Source: DTU013 sp964490975 (GTDB taxonomy: Bacteria > Bacillota > Clostridia > Acetivibrionales > DTU013). From it: a stretch of DNA of 64,000 bases. The position numbers were made by a program, and so were the translations under genes. Shown piece by piece: positions 16,173-24,810 of the stretch (the stretch's first letter is position 1; each line of letters opens with the position of its first letter). The notes beneath the pieces are model-generated. The model had not been told where the DNA came from and ran no database searches. It worked only from the letters and a program-made list of their open reading frames with translations. The DNA lies in NCBI GenBank assembly GCA_964490975.1, contig CAZBEQ010000003.1:60199-124198 (forward strand). Direction: 5' to 3'.

Positions 16173-18056
16173 ATGCCATTTGTCTGCGACCCTGAATATA
16201 CAAGTGCTATTAAAAGGCTGTGCAAAGCTGTGTCGGGTTTGAACTTCACAGAGTCAACAGATCCGGATATGCTGGCAGTGATTTATGAAAAAAACATGTG
16301 CACCACAGATAAAAAGTGCTCAGGCACTTTTTATACACCGTCTGAAATAGTCATGTTCATGTGCAGAGAAAGCCTTGCCAATTACTTATCAAATTGCACA
16401 GGCCTTTCATTGGACATGATGCTTGTGTTTGTTAATGAAGGCTTCTCCGACACAGCGGGCGAGTACACTTTGCCCGAAGACTTACTAACAAATATAGACA
16501 GGTTAAACAATGCGCTTGCAAATGTAAGGATATTTGACCCTTCGGTCGGTTGCGGAGCCTTTGCTGTTTGCATTGCGGAAGAAATAGTCAGGCTGCGCAA
16601 AAATATAGTGCCCAATCTCACCCAAAAAGGGCTGCTGTCAGGGAAAATAGAGACATCGTATACGGCCCAACTGTTATTCGATGCTGTCAGGAATAGCATT
16701 TTTGCTACCGATATCGACCCAATATCTGTTGAGATTACCAGACTCCGGCTATGGCACAGGCTTGCCTCTGCCTGCGGCTGGGAGATGACCGCAGAAGATG
16801 GCGAAAACCAAATGCCTTGTTATAGCAGCTTTGAATGTAATGTAAAATGCGCAGACAGCCTTTTGGGATATGAAGTGTGCGGCTTTGACATCGTGATTGG
16901 AAATCCGCCTTATATATCGGCAGTAGAAAGTGCAAAAAACGGAAAAAAAACGAGGCATGCCTTACGAGCAAAATTTCCTCAACTGACAGGTGCTTTTGAT
17001 ATATATACGGCCTTTTTGCTTGATGGTGTACGAAAAACAAATGAAAATGGTGTTTTCTGCTGGATCATACCCAACAAATTCCTTGTATCGAGATATGCAG
17101 CGCCTGTGCTTGAACACCTGAAGCAAAACGGTCTTAGGCAAAGCATAAGCGTATCGGATATGGGAGTGTTTGAAAGGGTTCGGGTATATCCAATAATTAT
17201 TATAGGCAATAAATACGATGTAAGAAATGGCAGAGCATTTGAACCCGACTCAGACACCACCCAATACAGTGCGACAGCATTGAATACCCTATCTGAACGA
17301 AAATTCATTCAGAAGCCAGAGCCCAGGGCTTATAAGACATTTGCAGACTATGACATAAAAATTGCTGCAGGAGCAGCCGGCTTCCAGGCCAGAGCACTAT
17401 CAAAGTACATATGTGCAGATCCACGCTTGACTGAAGCTGCCGGATTATGTGCATACAATAACACAAACCGAGTAAATGATCCGGACAGCGTTATACCGTT
17501 TGTTGTAAGCGGGTGTATTGACAGGTATTCGATAAAATATGACAAAGTAAGATATATGGGGACTACTTATGAGAGGGCTTATATAGCAAAAGGCAAAGAA
17601 ATAGCAGACAGCAAGTGGGAACTCTGGTGTAGAGAAAAAATATGTATTGCCGGTCTGACAAGGGAGCTTGAGGCTTACTACAGCCGCAGGCCGCTTGCAC
17701 TTGGAGTGGGAGCATATGCGATCTATGATTTTGGCGGCTTTGATCCCTTGTTTTTGCTGGGGGTACTGAACAGCCGATTCATGTCATGGTATATCAATGA
17801 AAAGTTTCACGAGAGGCACTTATCCGGCAAATACCTTGCTATAAACAGATTCACGCTTGAGCAGCTGCCACTGGTGCATGCGGACAAGCAAACACAAAGC
17901 TTGATCAGTCGCGATGCTAACAGGTTGCTCGCTGTGCCCCACGAATGTCCGGAGACAGTACAGCTTACGCGCAAAATCGATGAAATGGTTTATCAGCTTT
18001 ATAGCGTCGATAAGGATCAAATAGATGCCATAGAGCGCCACAAATGCGCTGAATAG
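16173..18056 (+). CDS. Eco57I-type adenine-specific DNA methyltransferase
   Basis: 627 residues. Motif X-like GTFYTPSEIVMFMC (51-64), motif I DPSVGCGAF (122-130), and motif IV NPPY (244-247) place it among N6-adenine (gamma-class) methylases of the Eco57I/TaqI group. The C-terminal ~250 residues resemble a TaqI-like specificity domain (FHERHLSGKYLAINRFTLEQLPL). Type IIG enzymes of this group carry an N-terminal nuclease; no PD-(D/E)xK-like segment is apparent, and there is no restriction gene next door. It is therefore probably a solitary methylase, or half of a split system. It follows dut by 20 nt. Confidence 0.88.
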   Translation: MPFVCDPEYTSAIKRLCKAVSGLNFTESTDPDMLAVIYEKNMCTTDKKCSGTFYTPSEIVMFMCRESLANYLSNCTGLSLDMMLVFVNEGFSDTAGEYTLPEDLLTNIDRLNNALANVRIFDPSVGCGAFAVCIAEEIVRLRKNIVPNLTQKGLLSGKIETSYTAQLLFDAVRNSIFATDIDPISVEITRLRLWHRLASACGWEMTAEDGENQMPCYSSFECNVKCADSLLGYEVCGFDIVIGNPPYISAVESAKNGKKTRHALRAKFPQLTGAFDIYTAFLLDGVRKTNENGVFCWIIPNKFLVSRYAAPVLEHLKQNGLRQSISVSDMGVFERVRVYPIIIIGNKYDVRNGRAFEPDSDTTQYSATALNTLSERKFIQKPEPRAYKTFADYDIKIAAGAAGFQARALSKYICADPRLTEAAGLCAYNNTNRVNDPDSVIPFVVSGCIDRYSIKYDKVRYMGTTYERAYIAKGKEIADSKWELWCREKICIAGLTRELEAYYSRRPLALGVGAYAIYDFGGFDPLFLLGVLNSRFMSWYINEKFHERHLSGKYLAINRFTLEQLPLVHADKQTQSLISRDANRLLAVPHECPETVQLTRKIDEMVYQLYSVDKDQIDAIERHKCAE

Positions 18057-18070
18057 CATGTTTCTAACTG

Positions 18071-19003
18071 CTACAGCCAACGCTTGTACCGGTTATAACT
18101 TTTGTCGGCATATCTTCTTGCATCAGTCGGAATCAAAACTATTTTTTCCAGCATTTCCTTGTCCGATACCTTTTTAAAGGCAGTTTCCATGAGCTGCTGA
18201 AAATTTTCGCCATCATCCGGGTAGGTTACATAGACGGGATAAATGTGCACACTTTTATCGGTACTTAATTTTTTGAATTCAGGTTCGGAGAGCTTTACTA
18301 TTTTTTCGCATACCAGCCTTGCACCGATCTCTTCAGTACAGGGAAGCACAATTATTATGTCCCGGCCGTCATTCATAACTATTGTATCGGTCGAACGCAG
18401 GGCTTCCTTTGATTCTACGACTGAGATGGAAAAAACCGACCTTCTCAGGTCATCAGTTATCAGCTGTCCAGATTCGGAGCTCTGATCAAGCTGCAGTGTT
18501 GTTATTAAAATGAGCGATATTGGTGTATTAGTCCGCTTGGCAAATTTGATTTCGCGTTCTATATATGAATTGAATGACATGTTTATATCGCCTATGTTCG
18601 ACGTGTCGTAATGGAAGGGTGTTCCGGTGCGTACAATGCCCTTTATCGATGCTTCAAGTCTATTTACATTAAAGGGCTTTACTAAGAAATCCCTTGCTGA
18701 ATATTTCAGTACTTCTGACCGAAGCTCCAGGTTATCTGTCTGTGAAATGATTATCACGGGAACATTTTTGATCGCGGAATTATTAATTTTCTTTAAAACA
18801 TTAAGGCCTTCAATTTCTGTTGGAAATAAAAGATTCATTATTATCAGCTTCAAGTCAACTAAATCAAGACTTAAAAGCTTGAATTGGTTTATATCACCTA
18901 CATCGATTATTTCAAACCTGCCTCTGCCTGCCATATCCAGGATATGACGAATTTTATGACGTTCATACGCAGAATATTCCAGTACCAAAACTTTGCCATC
19001 CAT
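18071..19003 (-). CDS. Pseudo-receiver response regulator-like protein
   Basis: 310 residues. Residues 1-125 form a CheY-like receiver fold (KVLVLEYSAYERHKI; PVIIISQT; DFLVKPF with the conserved Lys). The phosphoacceptor position reads LIIMNLL, so the usual Asp is Asn57, and the N-terminal acidic pocket has only Glu9. Residues 135-300 look like a degenerate GGDEF-type domain (YIEREIKFAKRTNTPISLILI) lacking the GG(D/E)EF signature. It thus probably senses or binds without phosphorylation or diguanylate synthesis. GAGGTGGAAAGG precedes the ATG. It converges on the methylase gene, 14 nt apart. Confidence 0.8.
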   Translation of the reverse strand: MDGKVLVLEYSAYERHKIRHILDMAGRGRFEIIDVGDINQFKLLSLDLVDLKLIIMNLLFPTEIEGLNVLKKINNSAIKNVPVIIISQTDNLELRSEVLKYSARDFLVKPFNVNRLEASIKGIVRTGTPFHYDTSNIGDINMSFNSYIEREIKFAKRTNTPISLILITTLQLDQSSESGQLITDDLRRSVFSISVVESKEALRSTDTIVMNDGRDIIIVLPCTEEIGARLVCEKIVKLSEPEFKKLSTDKSVHIYPVYVTYPDDGENFQQLMETAFKKVSDKEMLEKIVLIPTDARRYADKSYNRYKRWL

Positions 19004-19136
19004 GGCCTTTCCACCTCATCCTCCAAAAAAATTACTAAACAGTGATACACAATATTATATCGACATGTTACGTGGATTAGATGAATAAAAAATGATAAGA
19101 TGATTTTACTATATATTCATTTAGGAGCAGTTGACA

Positions 19137-20852
19137 ATGAGTGGATCGTTTTTTTCGAAATTCAAACTCTGGGTGGGCAATTTGTTTGAGACCAGGAAAG
19201 ATATATTAGCCGCAGTAACGGTGCTGTTTTTCATTCTGACAGCCATACTGAAAATATCAATATTTAATCAAGTGCTCGTTCCGAACGCAGATAAATGGAT
19301 GTTCAGGTACAAGCTTCTGATGACAGGTCTGATATTGCTGATAATATACCCCGTACTGTTCCGCTTTAGGAAGCGGACTCTATTTGTAACGTTTTATATA
19401 GTTCAGGTCATTTATATAGTAGTTAACATGTCCTACTATCTATATTTCAAAGATTATCTTCACGTTGAGCAATTCATAGTAAATTTTTATGAGGGTTCCA
19501 TCGCTGTATTGAATTCATCATCTCCAAAAACTCCGTTGCTTCTGACAGCTGTGATGGATCTTCCCTTTTTCATTTTTCTTTGCGCCGTCTATCCAAGGGT
19601 CCACAGGCTAAGGATAAAGCTCAAGATCCCTGTGGCGGTGCTTGTTGCCATGTCACTTATTGTGACGGCGTATACTCAGTATGGGCATTATAAAGATAAT
19701 ATTTTTATTACCCAGATAGCAAATGGCCTGCGTCTTGGAGAATCCTATATCGTACAGCGGTATGGAACGCTGATAAATAGTATTGTCAGTATCTCCAAGA
19801 TGGGTAATGAGCAACAGCTTATAGAGAGCTTCCGATATGGTCCTGAGCGTACAAATGAAAAGGAATCCACTGATAATCCAAACATTTTTATCATCCAGAC
19901 AGAGTCTCTGGAATCGCAAATTGTTAATAGAAAGCACAATGACAGCTATGTTATGCCCTTCTTGAATTCTCTTACTGGAGAAAGCGTTTATTATCCGTAT
20001 ATGGTTAGCTACCATTTCTATGGCGGCACATCTGACTGTGAGTTTTCGATTATTAACACAGTCGAGCCTTTGACGTATAATACCTCAATAAAACTGATAT
20101 CGTATGACTACCCCAATTCCTTTGTAAAACGGCTTACAGACGGGCCATACAAAGCCTACGCATTTCATGGTAATGTCGGCAGATACTACAACAGAGACGT
20201 TGCATTCAAAAGATTCGGTTTTGATGAGTTTTTTGATATCGCAGCGATGAATATGGAGGATGTTGGCTGGGGTGCACCCGACAACGAGGTTTTCGGGTTT
20301 TCTCTGGATACTGTCAAAGGTTCTCAGGCACCTGTGCTTTCATATGTGATAACAATGTCAAGCCACGGACCGTTTACAAACGTGTCTAATTATTATAACA
20401 ATGCAGCATTTAACGATATAGAAGACAAGAAGCTCAGGGACTACTACAACTCTATGGCTTATGTCGATAAAACACTGGAGGAATATGTAACTAACATAAA
20501 AGAGAAATACGACAACGCTTACATAATAATATTCGGCGATCACACTCCACAGATAGGGAATGGAGACTTTAAAGAAGCATTTATGATGGAGGGTGATTAC
20601 AGATATGAATTTACGCCTCTGTTTATAATCACTCCAGATAATATAAAATATAAGGAAAGCAAGATGGCTGCTTCGTTCATTGATATTGCTCCTACTATAT
20701 TGAACATTTCAGGAGTAAAGTACAGTATAAGGACCGATGGGAAAGACCTGCTGGACTTCGGTGCTAAGGCGAGGACAATTCCATTCAGAGGTCTGGAGTG
20801 GGACAGAGAGGAACTGTTAGGACAGATCACGAAAAACTTGGAAATTAAATGA
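19137..20852 (+). CDS. LTA synthase-family sulfatase-fold membrane enzyme
   Basis: 571 residues. Five hydrophobic segments within about residues 20-205 precede an extracellular sulfatase-fold domain (about 240-550). Catalytic landmarks of the lipoteichoic acid synthase group are visible: Glu in IIQTESLES, the nucleophile Thr in GGTSDCEF, and the metal-binding Asp-His in IFGDHTPQ. SSHGP provides another expected His. Such enzymes transfer glycerol phosphate from phosphatidylglycerol to polymers or glycolipids. The ATG at 19137 is nine nt from AGGAG; a TTG six nt upstream is too close. No other teichoic acid gene is adjacent. Confidence 0.9.
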   Translation: MSGSFFSKFKLWVGNLFETRKDILAAVTVLFFILTAILKISIFNQVLVPNADKWMFRYKLLMTGLILLIIYPVLFRFRKRTLFVTFYIVQVIYIVVNMSYYLYFKDYLHVEQFIVNFYEGSIAVLNSSSPKTPLLLTAVMDLPFFIFLCAVYPRVHRLRIKLKIPVAVLVAMSLIVTAYTQYGHYKDNIFITQIANGLRLGESYIVQRYGTLINSIVSISKMGNEQQLIESFRYGPERTNEKESTDNPNIFIIQTESLESQIVNRKHNDSYVMPFLNSLTGESVYYPYMVSYHFYGGTSDCEFSIINTVEPLTYNTSIKLISYDYPNSFVKRLTDGPYKAYAFHGNVGRYYNRDVAFKRFGFDEFFDIAAMNMEDVGWGAPDNEVFGFSLDTVKGSQAPVLSYVITMSSHGPFTNVSNYYNNAAFNDIEDKKLRDYYNSMAYVDKTLEEYVTNIKEKYDNAYIIIFGDHTPQIGNGDFKEAFMMEGDYRYEFTPLFIITPDNIKYKESKMAASFIDIAPTILNISGVKYSIRTDGKDLLDFGAKARTIPFRGLEWDREELLGQITKNLEIK

Positions 20853-20980
20853 TTGAGCGGACATAAATGTAAAATCTAACCTAAAAAGGATGGTGGTAGA
20901 AAGAGAACGATTTCCTTAAATTTAATGACAAGTTATATGCGTAAATCATTAAAAGAATATCTATTAAACACCAATTAAAG

Positions 20981-21009
20981 TTGAATAAAAAGCGTTTTTA
21001 GGGTATCAT
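20981..21009 (+). promoter_or_regulatory. Candidate sigma-A promoter of the Nudix gene
   Basis: TTGAAT (20981-20986), 17-nt spacer, TATCAT (21004-21009). A TATAAT at 21015 is an alternative -10. Confidence 0.45.
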
Positions 21010-21078
21010 AATAGTATAATAACGGTACTGTCTTTGCTTTGTTGCAAAGTCAACCGGTCGAAAGGAAGGGACCTTTAT

Positions 21079-21504
21079 ATGTTAGTCAGAAACTGCGCGG
21101 GGGGCATAGTCTTCTGCGGGAGCAAGGTGTTTCTCCTTAAGAACGAAAAGGATGAATGGGTATTTCCCAAGGGCGTCATCCGAAGCGGCGAACTTCCGAA
21201 TGAAGTAGCTCTCAGAAGAGTTAAAGAAGAAGGCGACATTGCGGCAGAAATCGTTTCACCGGCAGGCCACACAAATTATGAGTTCTTTTCTGTAACACGT
21301 CAGAAACCGGTTTGCAACAAGATTATATGGTATGTCATGAAATCAAACAATCTCTATTTTAAAATCAACGAAAATGAAAAATTCCTGGATGCTGATTATT
21401 TTGAAGTCGAGGAAGCTATGAAAATGGTTACTTATAGCCAGGACAAAGCTCTTTTGAATTTGTCCTACAGAAAGTACAAGGAGATAGCCTCGATAGCCGT
21501 TTAG
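21079..21504 (+). CDS. Nudix hydrolase-like protein with altered Nudix box
   Basis: 141 residues; the ATG follows AAAGGAAGGG. The fold is that of a small Nudix protein, with WVFPKG before the box. The box GVIRSGELPNEVALRRVKEE (32-51) fits G-x5-E-x7-R, but the next residue, normally Glu, is Arg47, and the later Gly is Asp53. That Glu is a metal-binding or catalytic residue in MutT-type enzymes. Activity on nucleoside diphosphate-linked substrates may be changed or lost. Similar clostridial proteins are annotated Nudix; substrate unknown. A terminator follows. Confidence 0.8.
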   Translation: MLVRNCAGGIVFCGSKVFLLKNEKDEWVFPKGVIRSGELPNEVALRRVKEEGDIAAEIVSPAGHTNYEFFSVTRQKPVCNKIIWYVMKSNNLYFKINENEKFLDADYFEVEEAMKMVTYSQDKALLNLSYRKYKEIASIAV

Positions 21505-21564
21505 TCAGCCAGGTATTGTGTTATAAATTATGTTGCGGAATAATATTTAAATAGTAAAATAGAT

Positions 21565-21597
21565 GGTAGCAGACACCTGCTGCCATTTGTTTTTTCA
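21565..21597 (+). terminator. Terminator of the Nudix gene
   Basis: GGTAGCAG pairs with CTGCTGCC around ACAC; ATTTGTTTTTT follows. Any start for the next gene inside this hairpin is therefore unlikely. Confidence 0.85.
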
Positions 21598-21616
21598 GGG
21601 AGCATATTTTTATCAA

Positions 21617-22258
21617 ATGAGAAAAGATTATTTTACTGTATCGGGAGAAGCTGTTGCCGAAACAGAGGAGAAAAAATCACGTTTCATTGCAACGGTCAGA
21701 CCAGTCGCCACAGAAGAAGAGGCACAGGAGTTCATAAGCAGCCTTAAGGCGAAATACTGGAATGCAACGCATAATGTATACGCATACTATATATGCGCTA
21801 ATAATATCCTGCAGAAATTCAGCGATGACGGTGAGCCTTCGGGGACTGCCGGTTTGCCTGTGCTGGAGGCTATCAAAAAGTTTGATGTACAGGATGCCGC
21901 AGTTGTAGTCACAAGATATTTCGGAGGTACGCTGCTAGGTGCTTCAGGACTGGTACGTGCATACGGAAAGTGTGCTGCTCTTGGAATAGAAGCTGCCGGC
22001 ATTATTAGAAAACAGCTGTGTGCCCAGGCGGATATAAGGATCGATTATTCCTTGCTCGGCAAGCTTCAGGCTGTTGCGGCAGCCCAGGGATTCACGGTCA
22101 GGGACACTGTTTACACGGAAGAAGTGAATATGCATATATATGTGCCGATTGATGAAATCGAAGCATTTAACGCCGTTGTTACGGAAGCATCAAATGGCAG
22201 GGCGCTGATATCATTCGGTGAAAAAGTGTATGCGACAAAAAATGTTGAGAATAGATAA
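21617..22258 (+). CDS. yigZ: YigZ/IMPACT family protein
   Basis: 213 residues, the normal size. The N-terminal UPF0029 domain shows EKKSRFIATVRPV, ATHNVYAYYI, SDDGEPSGTAGLPVL and TRYFGGTLLGASGLVRAY, all family hallmarks. The C-terminal ~65 residues are the DUF1949-like ferredoxin-fold. The molecular role of bacterial YigZ is not settled; eukaryotic IMPACT relatives act in translational control. The chosen ATG gives the usual MRKDYFTVSGEA beginning; its ribosome site is weak. A degenerate AT-rich stretch with loosely repeated AAACAAATGATGG separates it from the next gene. Confidence 0.9.
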   Translation: MRKDYFTVSGEAVAETEEKKSRFIATVRPVATEEEAQEFISSLKAKYWNATHNVYAYYICANNILQKFSDDGEPSGTAGLPVLEAIKKFDVQDAAVVVTRYFGGTLLGASGLVRAYGKCAALGIEAAGIIRKQLCAQADIRIDYSLLGKLQAVAAAQGFTVRDTVYTEEVNMHIYVPIDEIEAFNAVVTEASNGRALISFGEKVYATKNVENR

Positions 22259-22394
22259 CGGATAGTAGATATAAATAGAGTACGGCGCAAAACAAATGAT
22301 GGGTAGCAAATAGCAATAGTAGATAATAAATAGTGGATGGCACAAAACAAATGGATGGCAACAGATAGAAAATAGTAACGAAGGAGTGCACGGT

Positions 22395-22784
22395 ATGCTT
22401 GAGGAAACGATGCTTGAGGAAACGATGCTTGAGAAGAAGATATGGACAGTTGTAGGAGCAAATGATGACCCGGAGAAATTCGGCAACAGAATATATAAAA
22501 AGCTGCTTTCAAGAGGGTACACGGTCTATCCCGTAAACCCGAAATATGACAGCCTTGAAGGGAACACATGCTATAAGGATCTCAGTTCACTGCCACAAAA
22601 GCCTGAGGTCATCGACATGGTAGTATCGCCGAAGAGGGGCAGGCCGGTGCTGGAAGAGGCCGCCAAGCTGGGTGTTGAATATATATGGTTTCAGCCCGGG
22701 ACCTATGATGATGAACTGCTTGAGTTTACAAAGGCAAAAGGCTTGAAACATGTACTGGCATGTGCGCTGGTTGCATTAAGATAA
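22395..22784 (+). CDS. CoA-binding domain protein
   Basis: 129 residues, a single Rossmann CoA-binding domain of the YccU type. Features are WTVVGANDDPEKFGNRIYK, GYTVYPVNPKYDSLEG, and later the segment LGVEYIWFQPG. AAGGAG lies eight nt before the ATG. The first 16 residues are MLEETMLEETMLEKK, caused by a direct 15-bp duplication of ATGCTTGAGGAAACG; each copy supplies another in-frame ATG, so the mature N-terminus may vary. Function is inferred only as nucleotide or CoA binding. Confidence 0.85.
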   Translation: MLEETMLEETMLEKKIWTVVGANDDPEKFGNRIYKKLLSRGYTVYPVNPKYDSLEGNTCYKDLSSLPQKPEVIDMVVSPKRGRPVLEEAAKLGVEYIWFQPGTYDDELLEFTKAKGLKHVLACALVALR

Positions 22785-22798
22785 CACTTGCAGCTGGC

Positions 22799-23731
22799 TT
22801 AGGTGGTTATTGAATGTACACTCGCAAATTCAACCTTTGCAGCCTCAGCAGTTCCTTGACTGATATCGGCGTGAGCTTTGCCGGTTTTATCGCTCTCTGC
22901 TATCATCAGAGGCAGATCGATTATAAATTCACTGCCCTTATCTACTTCACTTATCAGCTTTATATTTCCATGATGAAGTTCGACGAAGGTTTTTACCAGT
23001 GATAGCCCAATACCGCTGCCTTCATTTTCTACCTTGGGGCACTGCCCTGATTGTTTGTAACGGGTGAATATCTCACTTTGCATATCAGCGGGTATACCTG
23101 TGCCCGTGTCTCTGACAGAGATAAATGCTTTCCCGTCCGACTGATAGGTCGATATGGTTATAGTCCCATGCGGTTTTGTAAATTTGATCGCATTAGATAA
23201 TAAATTCAACATTATTCGTTCTGTTTTCTCTATATCCAAAGCTATATTTACTGGTTCTGGCGCATTGCGGAAGCAAAGCTCCAGTTGCTTTTTTTCGGCA
23301 AAGGGCCTTACTGATTGAACTATTTCGTCAAGAAGTGTATTCAGTTCGCAATTGACAGGCTTCAATACAAGATAACCTGATTCCGACCTGGCCAGATCGA
23401 GCAGGTTGTTTGTCAGCCGGAGCAGCCTGTAACAGTTATATTTTATCGTATTAAGATTTCTTGCGGTATTTTCATTCGTGGACAGCTCTCCACCCTTCAT
23501 CTCAAGCAGCTGTATTGCTCCCAGAATAACGCTCAAGGGCGTTTTGAGTTCATGTGTCATGCTTGAAAAGAATTCTCCTCTTCTATTGCCTGTTTCTATA
23601 ACGTCATTTAACTTTTGGGTCAATCTTCTTTCATTAAGCCATGATTTTCTGAACAATATAAGCATGACAGTAAATGCAGCCAACATTGTCAACAAGGGAA
23701 GTATCAAAAAAAATTCAGGATCAATATTCAC
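22799..23731 (-). CDS. Orphan sensor histidine kinase, short membrane form
   Basis: 310 residues with a GTG start behind AGGGTGAG. One membrane helix (residues 8-27) is followed directly by a HisKA dimerisation domain with His60 in the H-box (MTHELKTPLSV), and an HATPase domain: N-box NLLSNAIKF, G1 DTGTGIP, G2 GSGIGLSLVK. There is almost no extracytoplasmic sensor region. No response regulator gene is adjacent; the pseudo-receiver at 18071 is 3.8 kb away and lacks its Asp. Such hybrids often take their signal from a membrane partner or the bilayer (inference). Confidence 0.9.
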   Translation of the reverse strand: MNIDPEFFLILPLLTMLAAFTVMLILFRKSWLNERRLTQKLNDVIETGNRRGEFFSSMTHELKTPLSVILGAIQLLEMKGGELSTNENTARNLNTIKYNCYRLLRLTNNLLDLARSESGYLVLKPVNCELNTLLDEIVQSVRPFAEKKQLELCFRNAPEPVNIALDIEKTERIMLNLLSNAIKFTKPHGTITISTYQSDGKAFISVRDTGTGIPADMQSEIFTRYKQSGQCPKVENEGSGIGLSLVKTFVELHHGNIKLISEVDKGSEFIIDLPLMIAESDKTGKAHADISQGTAEAAKVEFASVHSITT

Positions 23732-23915
23732 TAAAGCTCACCCTTTATCTTTTAAAAAGTATGTGGTATCATATATGTGCGGAAATTAAATTTCCTTTAA
23801 AAATAAAATATACCAATAAATAACAATTTCAGTTATATTTTACACCTTGATTCTGTGAGTGTAAATATATTTTCCTTGATATGGAAATAAAGTTTAAATA
23901 TTGGAGGTATTGTTT

Positions 23916-24662
23916 ATGTCAGGCCACTCAAAATGGGCAAATATCAAAATCAAAAAAGGCAAAACAGATGCGCAGAGGGGAAAGGCTTTCACTAAGCTCG
24001 GAAGAGAAATAGCGATCGCAGTAAAGCAAGGCGGAGCAAATCCCGATTCGAATTCTCGACTGAAGGATGTAGTTGCTAAAGCCAAAGCTGCGAATATGCC
24101 TAACGATAATATTGCCAGAAGTATAAAGAAGGCAGCCGGTGAAGGCGATGGAGCAAATTATGAAGAGATAACCTATGAAGGCTACGGCCCGGGCGGAGTT
24201 GCTGTTATTGTGGAAGCGGCTACCGACAACAGAAACAGGACTGCAGGTGACATCAGGCATTATTTTGACAAGTTTGGCGGCAATCTCGGACAGTCCGGCA
24301 GCGTATCGTTCATGTTCAATAAGAAGGGTATTATACTGATAGAGAAAGCAGCAAAGATATCTGAAGATGATCTTATGCTGGAAGCTCTTGAAGCGGGAGC
24401 AGAGGATGTTAAGTCCGAAGATGAATACTATGAGATCACAACAGACCCCAACAGCTTCTCAGCAGTCAGAGAGGCGTTGGAGAGCAAGGGCTACGAGTTT
24501 GTGGAAGCGGAAGTATCGATGATACCGACTGTGATGGCGCAGCTCACCGAAGCAAAGCAGATCGAAATGATGGACAAACTCATCGAAAACCTCGAGGACA
24601 TGGACGATGTCCAGAATGTCTACCACAACTGGGAGCAGGATGAGGAAGAGGACGAGGAGTAA
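23916..24662 (+). CDS. yebC: YebC/PmpR family protein (TACO1-like)
   Basis: 248 residues. It begins MSGHSKWANIKIKKGKTDAQRGK and contains ANMPNDNIARSIKKAAGEGD and YEGYGPGGVAVIVEAATDNRNRT, which are diagnostic. It ends in an acidic tail. Members were described as transcriptional regulators, and more recent work links them to translation of proline-rich stretches. GGAGGT is seven nt before the ATG. A TTG at 23901 would overlap the ribosome site and is rejected. Confidence 0.95.
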   Translation: MSGHSKWANIKIKKGKTDAQRGKAFTKLGREIAIAVKQGGANPDSNSRLKDVVAKAKAANMPNDNIARSIKKAAGEGDGANYEEITYEGYGPGGVAVIVEAATDNRNRTAGDIRHYFDKFGGNLGQSGSVSFMFNKKGIILIEKAAKISEDDLMLEALEAGAEDVKSEDEYYEITTDPNSFSAVREALESKGYEFVEAEVSMIPTVMAQLTEAKQIEMMDKLIENLEDMDDVQNVYHNWEQDEEEDEE

Positions 24663-24705
24663 GAGGGAAGTGGGTTTGCGAAAGTGTTTCCATGCCATTA
24701 ATTAC

Positions 24706-24748
24706 GAACCCCCTGTGTGTATAAAACTGCACACAGGGGGTTCTTTTA
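24706..24748. terminator. Strong terminator between convergent genes
   Basis: GAACCCCCTGTGTG pairs with CACACAGGGGGTTC; TTTTAT follows on the plus strand. It serves yebC and probably also helps end the protease transcript. Confidence 0.9.
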
Positions 24749-24810
24749 TATAAGCTGCGCAGCCTGTTCTCTCACTAAAATGAAAATGCGGGCTGGCAGA
24801 CGAAAGTAAT

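Noticed and set aside
21563..21616. Longer YigZ start (ATG at 21563)
   Set aside because: It lies inside the terminator hairpin of the upstream gene, and family members begin at the later Met.
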